Of a stretch of 64,000 bases of DNA, positions 25,525 to 34,876 are shown one piece after another. Numbering within the stretch: position 1 is the first letter of the stretch; each line of letters opens with the position of its first letter. The position numbers and the translations under genes are program-made. Below the pieces are notes generated by a model. That model was not told the origin of the DNA. It saw only the letters and a program-made list of their open reading frames with translations, and ran no database searches. The DNA is taken from positions 1 to 64,000 of the forward strand of contig CAZMGM010000005.1 in NCBI GenBank assembly GCA_964565865.1, read 5' to 3'. This stretch comes from CBDAPI01 sp964565865. GTDB lineage: Bacteria; Acidobacteriota; UBA6911; RPQK01; CBDAPI01.

Positions 25525-26061
25525 TCACTCAATCTGGACTTCCAGGTTCCAGAAAATAAAATCTTTCCAGCTTTCCGGTGGCTTGCGTTGGTGCAACTGC
25601 AATCGGATCTTGTGATGAAAACCATTGGGAGCTTTAGGATTCTTCGAGAGGCTCAGGCCAGCCTCCTCCGGGGTGCGGTTACCTTTCCGTCGATTGCAGG
25701 CCACACAGCAGGTTACAATGTTTTCCCAGGTCTTGGCACCTCCTCGGGCCACCGGAACCACATGATCATAAGTCAGTTGTGTTGCGTTGAAATGGCGAGC
25801 ACAATACTGGCAGGTATGGTTGTCGCGAGCGTAGATGTTGGCCCGAGAAAAACGAATGCGGCTGTGGTGCGGTCTGACTCTTACGTAGTAGAGAAGCCGT
25901 AGCACCGAAGGCATCTTGATAGTCAGGGAAATGCTTCGAATCTCGCAATTGTATTCGGCCACGACCTCCACCTTGCGCTGGAACAGCATTCTGACTGCCC
26001 TTTGCCAGGAGATGATCTGAATGGGTTCGTAGGTAGCATTGAGTACGAGCGTTGAATTCAT
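25525..26061 (-). CDS. HNH endonuclease family protein
   Basis: This 178-aa HNH protein is of the type starting MNSTLVLNATYEPIQIISWQ, a widespread bacterial family often next to housekeeping genes. The nuclease motif is clear: CQYCARHFNATQLTYDHVVPVARGG followed by NIVTCCVACNRRKGNRTP, i.e. two CxxC zinc knuckles around the DH. The start at 26061 is chosen over 26142 because it matches the family N-terminus. There is no sign of a toxin-antitoxin or phage context. The function is probably DNA processing and is unproven for this family. Confidence 0.87.
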   Translation of the reverse strand: MNSTLVLNATYEPIQIISWQRAVRMLFQRKVEVVAEYNCEIRSISLTIKMPSVLRLLYYVRVRPHHSRIRFSRANIYARDNHTCQYCARHFNATQLTYDHVVPVARGGAKTWENIVTCCVACNRRKGNRTPEEAGLSLSKNPKAPNGFHHKIRLQLHQRKPPESWKDFIFWNLEVQIE

Positions 26062-26153
26062 CCGTCTTTTCCGACTCTCTCGACTAGAGTAGCGCCGTTT
26101 CGTGGGTAGGAAATTTAGCACAACCATTCGAATGCCGCTCACATTCTTTCGAC

Positions 26154-26513
26154 TTGAATCTTGGATTGGGGCAAACTAAAAAGAGACTTCACTCTTTTAC
26201 AAACAGGAGACACCAGAACAATTTGCGCTCTTTTCAATCCTTCTTCTCACACCTGCTCTCTGATACCCTGCGAGACCCAGATACGCAGGTGGCAGCATTA
26301 CAGGGCTTGTGGCCTCATCTGGCGGGAGAGGAGATTGCGGCCCAGAGCCAGCCCATCCGGCTCCACCATTCGACACTGACCGTTGAGACATCATCCCCCA
26401 GATGGACCCGGGAGCTGGCCTCCTTGGAACACCTTCTGGTCGGGAAGATCAATCGGTTCTGGGAGGCCAGACTGATTGATCGAATTGAGTTTAAAACGCG
26501 TCTAAAGGGATAG
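26154..26513 (+). CDS. DUF721 / DciA-like protein
   Basis: This small basic protein (119 aa) resembles the DUF721 family, whose member DciA loads replicative helicase DnaB in many bacteria lacking DnaC. The conserved core is LWPHLAGEEIAAQSQPIRL-HHSTLTVET-SPRWTRELASLEHLLVGKINR. The start is TTG at 26154; a later TTG at 26223 is also possible. The last codons (GGG ATA G) fall inside the left terminal repeat of the following 273-bp element, so the native C-terminus may have been altered by its insertion. dnaB itself is at 38.6 kb. Confidence 0.75.
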   Translation: MNLGLGQTKKRLHSFTNRRHQNNLRSFQSFFSHLLSDTLRDPDTQVAALQGLWPHLAGEEIAAQSQPIRLHHSTLTVETSSPRWTRELASLEHLLVGKINRFWEARLIDRIEFKTRLKG

Positions 26514-26779
26514 CATCCCGTGGTGAAAGTCCCACTGGCCGCGTTGCGGGCCCCGGAGGTCCAGATGCAAGGCGAACCGATGCAAGCCATGCTCTGTACT
26601 CACTATCTTCCAGGACGATGTCCTTCGTGCCTGGCGTGAAGGACACACGATCGCGAAGGGACAAAGAGGTGATTCCGTTGTACATCTTCGAGGGGGAGCG
26701 ACAATGAGATTTCGTTTTGTTCCGCTGCCAACCGCAGGGCTGAGCGGCCTATGGGACTTTCACCACAGGTTGCTATCCC
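26507..26779. mobile_element. MITE-like element with 28-bp terminal inverted repeats
   Basis: Positions 26507-26534 and the reverse complement of 26752-26779 agree at 26 of 28 bases (core GTGGTGAAAGTCCCA). The 273-bp element has no transposase frame. Each arm carries a GC-rich hairpin directly after the core. The left arm matches the repeat in the lolA region over about 80 bp. No clear target-site duplication is seen. It is read as a non-autonomous element; the source transposase is unknown. The stop codon of the dciA-like gene is in the left terminal repeat. Confidence 0.75.
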
Positions 26780-26831
26780 GAGCAGAAACTATAAAGGATA
26801 GGAAAGCGTTATCTCCTTGTGTTTTCAGAAG

Positions 26832-26861
26832 TTGTTTAGGGACGGACCGACACCTTATAAT
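26832..26861 (+). promoter_or_regulatory. Putative promoter TTGTTT-N18-TATAAT
   Basis: A perfect TATAAT at 26856-26861, with TTGTTT 18 bases upstream, lies 11 bases before the ATG of the secreted propeller gene. The predicted transcript would have only about five untranslated bases. Confidence 0.45.
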
Positions 26862-26872
26862 CTGATATTCTG

Positions 26873-29641
26873 ATGCTAAAGCGAATCGTGCTTGCTGCAA
26901 CGCTGGCTTGCAGTGGTATTCATATCGCAGAAGGACAGCGCCTTGTCCGTACTCTACGCCCGCCCGAGCGCCCCGAAGGTGAAGAACTCAAGTTCGACAC
27001 GAACCAGCAGCCCCTGACGAATCTCGCTCTCGGCCTGGGTTCCAGTGAACTCGACGCCAACTACGCCCCGAAAATCATCTTCCTCCCGGACTCGAGTCAA
27101 GTTTTTGCCGTCTTTCCGGGATCCGACCGGCTGGTTGGCTGGGACGTGGAGAGTGGCGAAGTTGTGGCCGATCTCGAGATCCCTGGTAATCCGGCTTCCG
27201 TGACCACCGCCCCAAACGGTGCACAAATCGGGGTGGTTTCGCTCTTCATCGACGAGAACTTTGGGAACGCCTCCAACAACTTTGAGGGTGAAAGGATCGG
27301 GGCCATCAGCATCGTTGACTTGGAGACGCTTGAGATCAGCACGCTGAACCTCACAGAGGTCTTCTTCTCCTTTTTCAACAATCTCGTTTTCACTTCGGAC
27401 GGCACCCGGGCCTTTGTTGCTTCCGCAACCACTGATGAACTGCTTCAGATCGACATCGCAACCATGACTGAGATTGGGCCTCGAATCAAGTTCGACGGGG
27501 GTACTCGGCCCACGCCCGTTTCGATTTCCCCCGATTCGTCTCTCCTGGCTGTAACTCTGATCGGCTCCCCGCTGCTCCCCCGGGACGAAATACCCGATTC
27601 GGTTCAAATCATCGATACGGAGAGTTTCAGCAAGGCGGGAAGCATTGTCCCGGCCTCCCTTGAGATCCCGCTTCCCAACGGCACGACGGTGAAGATAGGC
27701 CACGATTTCGTGGGAACAAACAATCTTGCCTTTTCGGCGGATGGGCGATGGGCAATGATCGCTGAGCAATCGAGGTCTAGATCAAGTTCAGTCCCGGAGT
27801 TCACCGATGATCGCGCGTTTCTCATTGATATGGAGACGAGAGAGGTCGATGAGACCTTCGAAACGGGAGGAGTCTCCGGAACCTCGGTTCTGCTGCCGGA
27901 TTCAAAAGTGTTCGGCGTGATGTCGGCGGTGAACCTGACCTTCATCGACTACGACAGCCGTGATTCCTGGAAGACCCAGGATTCCAGAGGTCAGTTCCGG
28001 GTCTCGAGCCGGCCGGCCTTCCGCGGCGATCAGGTACTCATTGGATCACCCATCCGGGATGCAGTGGTCCGGTTCAAGGTGAAGACCGGTGATTTGCGCA
28101 ACATCGTGGCAGTAGGTCCAGAGTTTGAATCCGAAAGCTTTACCATCCCGGCCGGAGCCCTAGATGTTTCCGTGTCTCCGGACGGCCGTACCATCGCAGC
28201 CCTGGTTTTCAACGACAACAGTGTTGACCTCTTCCAGCCCACCAAACGGTTTACCATACCTCAGTTCATGCACGATTCCACATGGCTGACAGGCATCGCC
28301 CTAACCAACGTCTCGGGCGTCGAGGTGGAAGTGATTGGCCTGGCCTACAACAAGGTCGGGGCCCCTATCACCGATACTGACGAGTGTGCCGACCCAGCGA
28401 ACGAAGACGAAGACTGTGAGAATGTTATCGAAGTGGTGAACCCTCAGACGTTCAACATGCTACCCGAGGAACAACTGTCCTTTACGCCTCTGGATTTCCT
28501 GGATGCGGTTGCTGGAACAACGGTTGACGGGTGGCTGGACCTGGATGTGAACGCTGAAACTTTTAGCGGACTTTTTCTTTCCGTGGACCAGCAGGTAACG
28601 CGGATGGATGGCGGAAGCCTTGGTGCGGATGGAGCCCGGGTACAGGTTCTGAGTCATTTTCGACTGCAGGACCCTTATGTGGCCGAGCTCGTGATCATCA
28701 ATCCATCTCTGTTCCTATCCGACGTGGATGTCGGACTGGTCGACTCCGACGGACTCGCGGTCCAGACCGCCAACATCCCTATCGCGCCGGCTGGCCAGAT
28801 CTCGCGCCCCATTCGCGACTTTGCAATCGGAGCCAACGGAATCTTTAGTCCGGCAGAGTTCGAGGAAGGAAAATCACATTTCCTGTTACTCAATTCCGAT
28901 GAGGCATTGATCTCCTTTGTCCGCTACTACAACGACAGAACGATGGCTGTGCTCGAGGGTACCGCTCTCGGTGACACTACCCCGCTAGTCGACTACCAGA
29001 TTGCACCCCAGGTGATTGCGTTCGGAGGAAACTCCTCCACTCTCACAGTAATCAACCTGAACCCTGAAGAAGCCACGGTCACTCTCACCCTTCATCCTCG
29101 TAACAGCAACTTGCAGGTGGATCCGGTAGAGGCTGTCCTGCCGTCTGCGGCACTATTGAAGCAAAATATAGATGAGCTTTTCAGTCTCGAAGATAACGGT
29201 GAAATCGTCTCTGGATGGGTTGAAATCACTAGCGATCGGGTCGGAATCGTCGGTAGCGTGGAGTTTCAACTGTTCGACGGGAAGGCCATGAGCGCCCTTC
29301 CTTTCTTTTCGGAAGGCAACAGGCGGATCCTTTTTTCTCATGTGGCTCAGGGGTCGGGATTTGTGACAGGCTTGATCGCTCTCCAACCCGGGGACGGCAC
29401 GGCTACTGTCGACGTCGTCTTACGGGCTGAGGACGGAAGTGAAGTGGCTACTGCACAATTGGTCCTGTTACCTGGAGAGAGAAGAGCGCTTCTGGTTGAA
29501 GAACTTTTTGGCCGGTCCATCGAACAAATCGGAGGTCGGATGGACCTTGAGGCGGACCTTCCAGTGATCGCCGTGGAGATGTTCTTTTCCGAAAACGGCG
29601 AGATCCTCTCTGCTGTACCCGGGAACGTCTTGCCCGACTGA
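26873..29641 (+). CDS. Secreted beta-propeller protein with tandem C-terminal repeats
   Basis: A signal peptide (MLKRIVLAATLACSGIHIAEG) is followed by about 440 residues with YncE/WD40-like propeller strands (PDSSQVFAVFPGSDRLVGWDVESGE, SPDSSLLAVTLIG, SPDGRTIAALVFNDNSVDLF). From about residue 455 there are four degenerate repeats of about 110 residues. Each has a FPQF/FSHV-like start, a short loop, then ALTN, VIIN, VINL or LIAL plus a beta strand (residues about 460, 600, 715 and 820). These look like adhesion-type Ig-like modules. It is probably extracellular or outer-membrane associated, with unknown ligand. It is 922 aa. A similar module occurs in the 73-aa product at 55.2-55.5 kb. Confidence 0.75.
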   Translation: MLKRIVLAATLACSGIHIAEGQRLVRTLRPPERPEGEELKFDTNQQPLTNLALGLGSSELDANYAPKIIFLPDSSQVFAVFPGSDRLVGWDVESGEVVADLEIPGNPASVTTAPNGAQIGVVSLFIDENFGNASNNFEGERIGAISIVDLETLEISTLNLTEVFFSFFNNLVFTSDGTRAFVASATTDELLQIDIATMTEIGPRIKFDGGTRPTPVSISPDSSLLAVTLIGSPLLPRDEIPDSVQIIDTESFSKAGSIVPASLEIPLPNGTTVKIGHDFVGTNNLAFSADGRWAMIAEQSRSRSSSVPEFTDDRAFLIDMETREVDETFETGGVSGTSVLLPDSKVFGVMSAVNLTFIDYDSRDSWKTQDSRGQFRVSSRPAFRGDQVLIGSPIRDAVVRFKVKTGDLRNIVAVGPEFESESFTIPAGALDVSVSPDGRTIAALVFNDNSVDLFQPTKRFTIPQFMHDSTWLTGIALTNVSGVEVEVIGLAYNKVGAPITDTDECADPANEDEDCENVIEVVNPQTFNMLPEEQLSFTPLDFLDAVAGTTVDGWLDLDVNAETFSGLFLSVDQQVTRMDGGSLGADGARVQVLSHFRLQDPYVAELVIINPSLFLSDVDVGLVDSDGLAVQTANIPIAPAGQISRPIRDFAIGANGIFSPAEFEEGKSHFLLLNSDEALISFVRYYNDRTMAVLEGTALGDTTPLVDYQIAPQVIAFGGNSSTLTVINLNPEEATVTLTLHPRNSNLQVDPVEAVLPSAALLKQNIDELFSLEDNGEIVSGWVEITSDRVGIVGSVEFQLFDGKAMSALPFFSEGNRRILFSHVAQGSGFVTGLIALQPGDGTATVDVVLRAEDGSEVATAQLVLLPGERRALLVEELFGRSIEQIGGRMDLEADLPVIAVEMFFSENGEILSAVPGNVLPD

Positions 29642-29717
29642 CGCGGCCACCTGAAGCAATTGATCCGTTGATACTGTTGTGATCTCGACATCCGTTTTTT
29701 TGTCATAATGAAGAAGC

Positions 29718-31692
29718 ATGGTCGCTCTTTTGCTGATAGCTCTCTCGATGTCCGTTCCCACGGCCCAGACTGCGAGTCTGGAGTCGCAATCAGCCCAGGC
29801 TCAAGCCTATTATCACTTCAGCCTTTCCCAGACTCTCCGCTTAGACGGTGATGATGACCGGGCCCTCCAGGAACTCCGCAAGGCCCTTGACTACGATCCC
29901 GAGAGCTCCAGTCTGCATTTTTATCTAGCTCAATCCCTTGCCGACCAAGCACTCCTGGATGAATCAGTCGAAGCCTGCAAACAGGCTATCGAACTGGATT
30001 CCTACAACTCCGATCCATACTTTCTTCTCGGCTTGATCTACCGAAATTTCTTTCAGCGCGGCCGTTCTGAAATGCTGCTACTAGCCATCGATGTACTGGC
30101 TCGTGGAGTCGAGTTGGAGCCCCAGAAAGTAGAAGCACTCTTCCATCTGGGGCAGCTGTACTCAATCGGGCAGGACTGGGAAAATGCCGTGCGCATTTAC
30201 GCCGTGCTTAAGGGTCTCCGTCCGGACCTTCCCCGCATCGATCTTTTTCAAGCAAAGGCCCTGGCCAACGTGGGCAGGACGGCAGAGGCCATCGACTCGA
30301 TCCAGACCCCCTCTGAGGACAGCTCCCTGGAGCTCGATCGCCTCGTGCTTCTGTCCCAGCTTTACACTACCGGCAAACGGTTCAAAGAAGCGATCGACAC
30401 CTATGCACAGGCTATCGAACTCACTCCGGATGGCCACAATCGCTGGAATCTGCAATTCGGGATGGCGCGACTCCTGATGCAGGAGTCGCGTTTTCCGGAG
30501 GCCGAGGAGATGCTGGAAGATATAGTGACCAGCGGGTCGACGGATCCTCAAACCCGGATCGAGTTGGGAAAGGCGCAGGAAGGATCCCGTCACTATTCCA
30601 AAGCAGTGGCGAACTTCCAGAAGGTGCTGGCTCAAGAGCCGGATCATCTGGAGGCGAATTACTATCTTGCCTCCTCTCTCCGCAATCTGGGTCGCAGGGA
30701 CGAGGCCATCGCTCGAATGAACCATCTGCTGACTCTCACCGATTCCCCTCCGGATCCATCACCCCCCGGGATCCAGCAGTATCGCGCCCGTTTCAGACAG
30801 TTCCTGGGAGTGCTCTACCAGGAAACGGGTCAACACGGAAAGGCTATCGAGCTGTTCCAGCGGCTGTGCGCCGACCAGCCAGATGACGTACAGGCAAAGC
30901 TGGGACTGGTTTACGCATTGAAGGGAGGAGACCGCCTGAAGGACGCCCGTCGACTCAGCTCGCAGCTGTTGGAGGATCAGCCCGGGGACGCCAATGTCCT
31001 CGTCACGCACGCCCGGATTCTCGCCAACACTGGCCACCTCGACAACGCGGCGCATTTGCTGCGCAAAGAACTCCGAAAGAGGCAGGAAGCGCAGTCCCTT
31101 GACGAGGAGATCGAGGACTTCTACCTGTCTGTCGGCCAGCTTTACAGCGAACACCGGAAATACAAAAAAGCCCGGACAATCCTGCAGGAAGGTCTCGAGG
31201 ATCACCCGGACAGCCAGAGCCTCACTTTTCTTCTAGGCTCGACGCTCGAGAGATTGAACGAAATCGAAGCGGCCGAAAGGTACTTCAATAAGGTGCTGGC
31301 CACAGACCCTCAGCACGCTGCCACTCTGAACTATCTGGGCTATATGCTGGCCGATCGCGAACTCAGGCTGGAGGAGGCTCTCGTCTACATCGAACGTGCT
31401 CTGGATCAGGACCCGCACAACGGCGCCTACCTGGACAGTCTGGGCTGGGNNNNNNNNNNCTGAAGAAAGCCTGGTTCTAGCCATCCAGATCAACCAGGGA
31501 GACCCGACCATCCTCGAGCACCTGGGTGATCTGTATCTGAAGCTGGGGGACCAATCTCGCGCTTTGAACTACTACCGAAAGTCAGTGGCTGTAGCAGAGG
31601 ATCCAGGAGAGCTTCGAAAGGTAAAGGCGAAGCTGACCGAACTGGAGAAAAATTTTCCCAGGGCCAGTCGCCCTCGAAAACAGAACCGTTAG
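29718..31692 (+). CDS. Secreted TPR-repeat protein (interrupted by scaffold gap)
   Basis: A short signal peptide (MVALLLIALSMSVPTAQTA) is followed by at least a dozen TPR units such as ALQELRKALDYDPES, AVANFQKVLAQEPDHLEANYYL and AAERYFNKVLATDPQHAATLNYLGYML. Ten N at 31450-31459 interrupt it inside LDSLGW; the tail EESLVLAIQINQGDPTILEHLGDLY continues in another frame because the gap length is arbitrary. The product is about 655-670 aa, a probable periplasmic scaffold. The stop overlaps the ispE GTG by one base. It follows the propeller gene by 76 bp in the same direction. Confidence 0.85.
31450..31459. other. Assembly gap (10 N)
   Basis: A run of ten N lies inside a TPR motif. The reading frames on the two sides do not match across exactly ten bases, so the true length differs from ten. 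Confidence 0.99.
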
Positions 31693-32627
31693 TGCACGCT
31701 CCGGACAGGATTCAAATTCCATCCTTTGCAAAGATCAACTGGATCCTGAAGGTGCTGGGCCGTCGCCGGGACTCTTTTCACGAGATCAGCACGATTCTCC
31801 AGAGCGTGGACCTGGCCGACCAGATCTCAATTCGAGCGACGAGCTCAGACCGAATCCGGCTGGAGACCTCAGGACGTGAAGTTGCAAAGGGAGAAGAGAA
31901 CCTCATCTGGCGAGCTGCCGCATTGCTCAAAAAGCGAGCCCCGGCTGGCAGCGGAGCCGACATCACACTCAGGAAGCGGATCCCGGTAGGAGCTGGTTTG
32001 GGAGGAGGGTCCTCTAACGCTGCAGTAACACTGCTGGCTTTGAATCAACTTTGGAGTTGCGGTCTCGAGTTAACGCAGCTTCGCCAGCTGGGCCGAGAGT
32101 TGGGCTCGGATGTCCCCTTTTTTCTACTCGGAGGAGCTGTTCTGGCAAGGGGTCGAGGCGAGCGGGTCAGACCTTTGCCGGACCCGCCAGCCGAGAGTCT
32201 CGTACTTTGCTTCCCTGGGTTCTCGCTTTCTACCGCAAAAGCCTACGAGATGGGTCGCTGGCCCCGAATGGCCACAGCCTCAGATCATTTGACAAAGAGA
32301 GGGACGGATACTAAAATCCGACGGTTCTGCAAATACGCGGAGGATAGTCAGCGAGTCCATGTGCTTCTTGAGAACGACTTCGACGCCCCTCTTCTGAAAC
32401 AGTTCCCCCGGCTTAAAGCAACTCATCGGGCGCTGCGAAGAGCGGGTTGCGAAAGCGTTGCATTGTGCGGGAGCGGCTCAGCGCTTCTAGGTGTTCCTGC
32501 CCCTGCCCCGCCGACACTCATTGTGGAGAAGCTATCTCGTTCTGGTATTGGAGAGATTTTCCAGAGCTCGACTCTTTCTCGTAATCAGTACAGAGCAGCC
32601 TTTCGACAAGCGGGCTTGATACTTTGA
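31692..32627 (+). CDS. ispE: 4-diphosphocytidyl-2-C-methyl-D-erythritol kinase
   Basis: This GHMP kinase performs the fourth step of the MEP isoprenoid pathway. The substrate-binding PSFAKINWILKVLGRR block opens the protein. The ATP-binding Gly-rich loop reads IPVGAGLGGGSSNAA, and the third GHMP motif is CGSGSALLG. It is 311 aa with a GTG start sharing one base with the TPR stop. A slightly divergent C-terminus and a loose middle (about 190-225) are tolerated in the family. It is followed by prs 13 bp later. Confidence 0.93.
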   Translation: MHAPDRIQIPSFAKINWILKVLGRRRDSFHEISTILQSVDLADQISIRATSSDRIRLETSGREVAKGEENLIWRAAALLKKRAPAGSGADITLRKRIPVGAGLGGGSSNAAVTLLALNQLWSCGLELTQLRQLGRELGSDVPFFLLGGAVLARGRGERVRPLPDPPAESLVLCFPGFSLSTAKAYEMGRWPRMATASDHLTKRGTDTKIRRFCKYAEDSQRVHVLLENDFDAPLLKQFPRLKATHRALRRAGCESVALCGSGSALLGVPAPAPPTLIVEKLSRSGIGEIFQSSTLSRNQYRAAFRQAGLIL

Positions 32628-32640
32628 GATTTTTCTTCAG

Positions 32641-33570
32641 ATGCTGAAAGTTTTTGCAGGTAGTTCAAATCTGGAGTTGTCCGAGGAGATCTGCCAGTAC
32701 CTCGGTGTGCCCCCGGGTGAACAGGTGCTGAAGCGCTTCAGCGATGGCGAGGTCGCCTACCAGGTGAGGGAGAATGTCAGGGGAACCGACGTCTTCGTGG
32801 TTCAGCCCAGCTGCCCCCCGGTCAACGAGAGCATCATGGAGATGCTCATCATGATTGACGCCTTCAAGCGGGCCTCGGCGCGTCGTATTACGGCAGTTAT
32901 GCCCTATTACGGGTATGCTCGCCAGGACCGGAAGGACAAGCCGCGCGTCCCCATCTCGGCGAAAATCGTAGGCGATCTTCTCACCGCAGTAGGGGCCAGC
33001 CGGTTGCTTACGATGGACCTCCATGCGGGTCAGATTCAGGGCTTCTTCAACATCCCGGTGGATCACCTGTTCGCGGCTCCCGTAATCCTGGGACATCTGG
33101 CCACGCTGAATCTGAAGAATCTGGCCATCGTTTCTCCCGATCCTGGGGGCGTGGAGCGGGCACGCTTTTACGCTAAGCGGCTCAAGAGCAATCTCGCCAT
33201 CATCGACAAACGTCGGCTCGAAGCCAATGAAGCTGAGATCATGAACATCATCGGAGATGTACGGGGGCAAGAGGTCGTGGTGGTCGACGATATGATTGAC
33301 ACGGCCGGCACCCTGGTTAAAGCGGCGGTCGCCCTGCTCGATCAAGGTGCCACGAAAGTTTTCGCGGCCGCCACTCATCCTGTTCTGTCCGGACCCGCTA
33401 TCCAGCGGCTTCGCGAGTCGCCGGTTGAAAGAGTCATCGTAACCAATTCAATCGATATTCCCGAGGGAAAACGGATCGATAAACTGACTGTTCTGAGCGT
33501 GGCGGCGCTGTTGGGCGAGGCTATTCGATCTATCCACGAGGAGACCTCGGTGAGCAAATTGTTCATTTGA
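32641..33570 (+). CDS. prs: Ribose-phosphate pyrophosphokinase
   Basis: This enzyme makes PRPP from ribose 5-phosphate and ATP for nucleotide, His and Trp synthesis. The class I signatures are present: KRFSDGEVAYQVRENVRG, MPYYGYARQDRKDKPRVPISAK (the ATP flexible loop, reported in part) and the PRPP loop VVVVDDMIDTAGTL. It is 309 aa with the C-terminal SVSKLF ending. It is part of the common ispE-prs-rplY-pth order, which supports each of these calls. Confidence 0.97.
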   Translation: MLKVFAGSSNLELSEEICQYLGVPPGEQVLKRFSDGEVAYQVRENVRGTDVFVVQPSCPPVNESIMEMLIMIDAFKRASARRITAVMPYYGYARQDRKDKPRVPISAKIVGDLLTAVGASRLLTMDLHAGQIQGFFNIPVDHLFAAPVILGHLATLNLKNLAIVSPDPGGVERARFYAKRLKSNLAIIDKRRLEANEAEIMNIIGDVRGQEVVVVDDMIDTAGTLVKAAVALLDQGATKVFAAATHPVLSGPAIQRLRESPVERVIVTNSIDIPEGKRIDKLTVLSVAALLGEAIRSIHEETSVSKLFI

Positions 33571-33599
33571 CCTTTTCGAGGTTCCCGGAGAACTAGATT

Positions 33600-34262
33600 A
33601 TGTTTGATTTAGTCCTGACTGCCATACCCAGAAAAGAAATTGGAAAGAACGCTAACCGGCGACTTCGTTCCAGGGGACAGATCCCCGCTGTGGTTTACGG
33701 AAAGACAACCGAGTCTATGTCGGTAGCGGTCAATCCGAAGGAAGTCGTCTCGATTCTGCACTTGGAGTCGGGGCGTAACACCGTCTTCAAGCTCAAGATC
33801 AATGAAAAGCAGATGGACGTGCTGATCCGCGACCTGCAGGTCGATCCAATCCGAGGCACCCTGCTGCACGCCGATTTCCAGACGATTTCAATGGATGAGA
33901 CACGAGTCTTCAACGTTCCCATTGAGCTGGTCGGCGACGCCGAAGGCGTGAAAGAAGGAGGGATTGTCGACATCGTGGTGCGGGAGATAGAGGTGGTCTG
34001 CCTCCCCAGGGATGTTCCCGACCATATCTCGATCGATATTGCTCACCTCAATATTGGAGAGGCCTTTAGAGTGCGTGACCTGCCCTCCATATCGGGAGAT
34101 TTCGACATTTCCTCCAACCGGGACCTAGTTCTTGTGACGGTCGTTCCTCCCAAAGTCGAGGTCGAACCCGAACCTGCAGAAGAGGAGCTTGAGGAAGGGG
34201 TTCCCGAAGAGGGTGAGGAGGCTCCAGACGCCAGACAGGAAGCGGAAGAGGCAAGCGAGTAA
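33600..34262 (+). CDS. rplY: 50S ribosomal protein L25 (CTC form)
   Basis: This is a 5S rRNA-binding protein of the large subunit. It is the long general-stress (CTC) type with two domains: the L25 N-domain (KEIGKNANRRLRSRGQIPAVVYG) and the TL5/CTC C-domain (DETRVFNVPIELVGDAEGVKEGG, PRDVPDHISIDIAHLNIGE). It ends in a strongly acidic Glu/Pro tail from about residue 180, giving 220 aa. Its position between prs and pth is the conserved order. It lies 29 bp after prs. Confidence 0.95.
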   Translation: MFDLVLTAIPRKEIGKNANRRLRSRGQIPAVVYGKTTESMSVAVNPKEVVSILHLESGRNTVFKLKINEKQMDVLIRDLQVDPIRGTLLHADFQTISMDETRVFNVPIELVGDAEGVKEGGIVDIVVREIEVVCLPRDVPDHISIDIAHLNIGEAFRVRDLPSISGDFDISSNRDLVLVTVVPPKVEVEPEPAEEELEEGVPEEGEEAPDARQEAEEASE

Positions 34263-34273
34263 GGCGTCACTTT

Positions 34274-34876
34274 TTGTATTTGATAACTGGACTCGGAAAC
34301 CCTGATAGCCGGTTTTCCGGGACACGACACAACGTAGGCTTCATGGTCGCCGACCGACTCGTGACGGCGGGGGGTGACTTCAGATTGCTACACCGGGCGC
34401 TGGTGGCGATGATCCGGCGCTGTAAGCATCGAGTGCTCGTGGCTAAACCCCAGACCTATATGAATCGTAGTGGTAAGGCTATTCGACAATTGCTGGAGTG
34501 GAAGAACCTTGACTACTCAGAGCTACTCGTGATCTATGATGACGTGGATCTCCCCTTTGGACGGATCCGGCTGCGGGCCCGAGGTGGATCGGGCGGTCAC
34601 AACGGAATGAGATCGATCATCTCCGAGTTGGGCTCACAGGAGTTTGCGCGGCTGCGGATTGGGATCGGCAGGGAAGGGCCCGGAGCCGACCTGAGCTCCT
34701 TCGTCTTGGACGTGTTCGACGAAGGCGAGAGAGAACGACTCGATCGTATCCTCGAATTCGTGCTGCGCGTTGTGGATTCGATCTTGGTTAACGGAATTGA
34801 AAAGAGCATGACCCTCTATAACCGCCAGCCACCTCTTCATTCTCCCCTAAATTCGAAGGAACCCACGGATGACTGA
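34274..34876 (+). CDS. pth: Peptidyl-tRNA hydrolase
   Basis: This enzyme releases tRNA from prematurely dropped peptidyl-tRNA. The conserved residues are visible: GLGNPDSRFSGTRHNVGFM (Asn and the catalytic His), KPQTYMNRSGKA, VIYDDVDLPFGRIRLR and GGSGGHNGMRSI. It is 200 aa. It starts at TTG (LYLITGLGNP), 11 bp after rplY, with no better ATG. The stop overlaps the hppA start by 8 bp, so the two are coupled. Confidence 0.94.
   Translation: MYLITGLGNPDSRFSGTRHNVGFMVADRLVTAGGDFRLLHRALVAMIRRCKHRVLVAKPQTYMNRSGKAIRQLLEWKNLDYSELLVIYDDVDLPFGRIRLRARGGSGGHNGMRSIISELGSQEFARLRIGIGREGPGADLSSFVLDVFDEGERERLDRILEFVLRVVDSILVNGIEKSMTLYNRQPPLHSPLNSKEPTDD

Noticed and set aside
26507..26600. Group II intron fragment
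   Set aside because: The GTGGTGAAAGTCC hairpin resembles motifs in some intron domains, but there is no domain V, no reverse transcriptase, and the terminal inverted repeats fit a MITE better.
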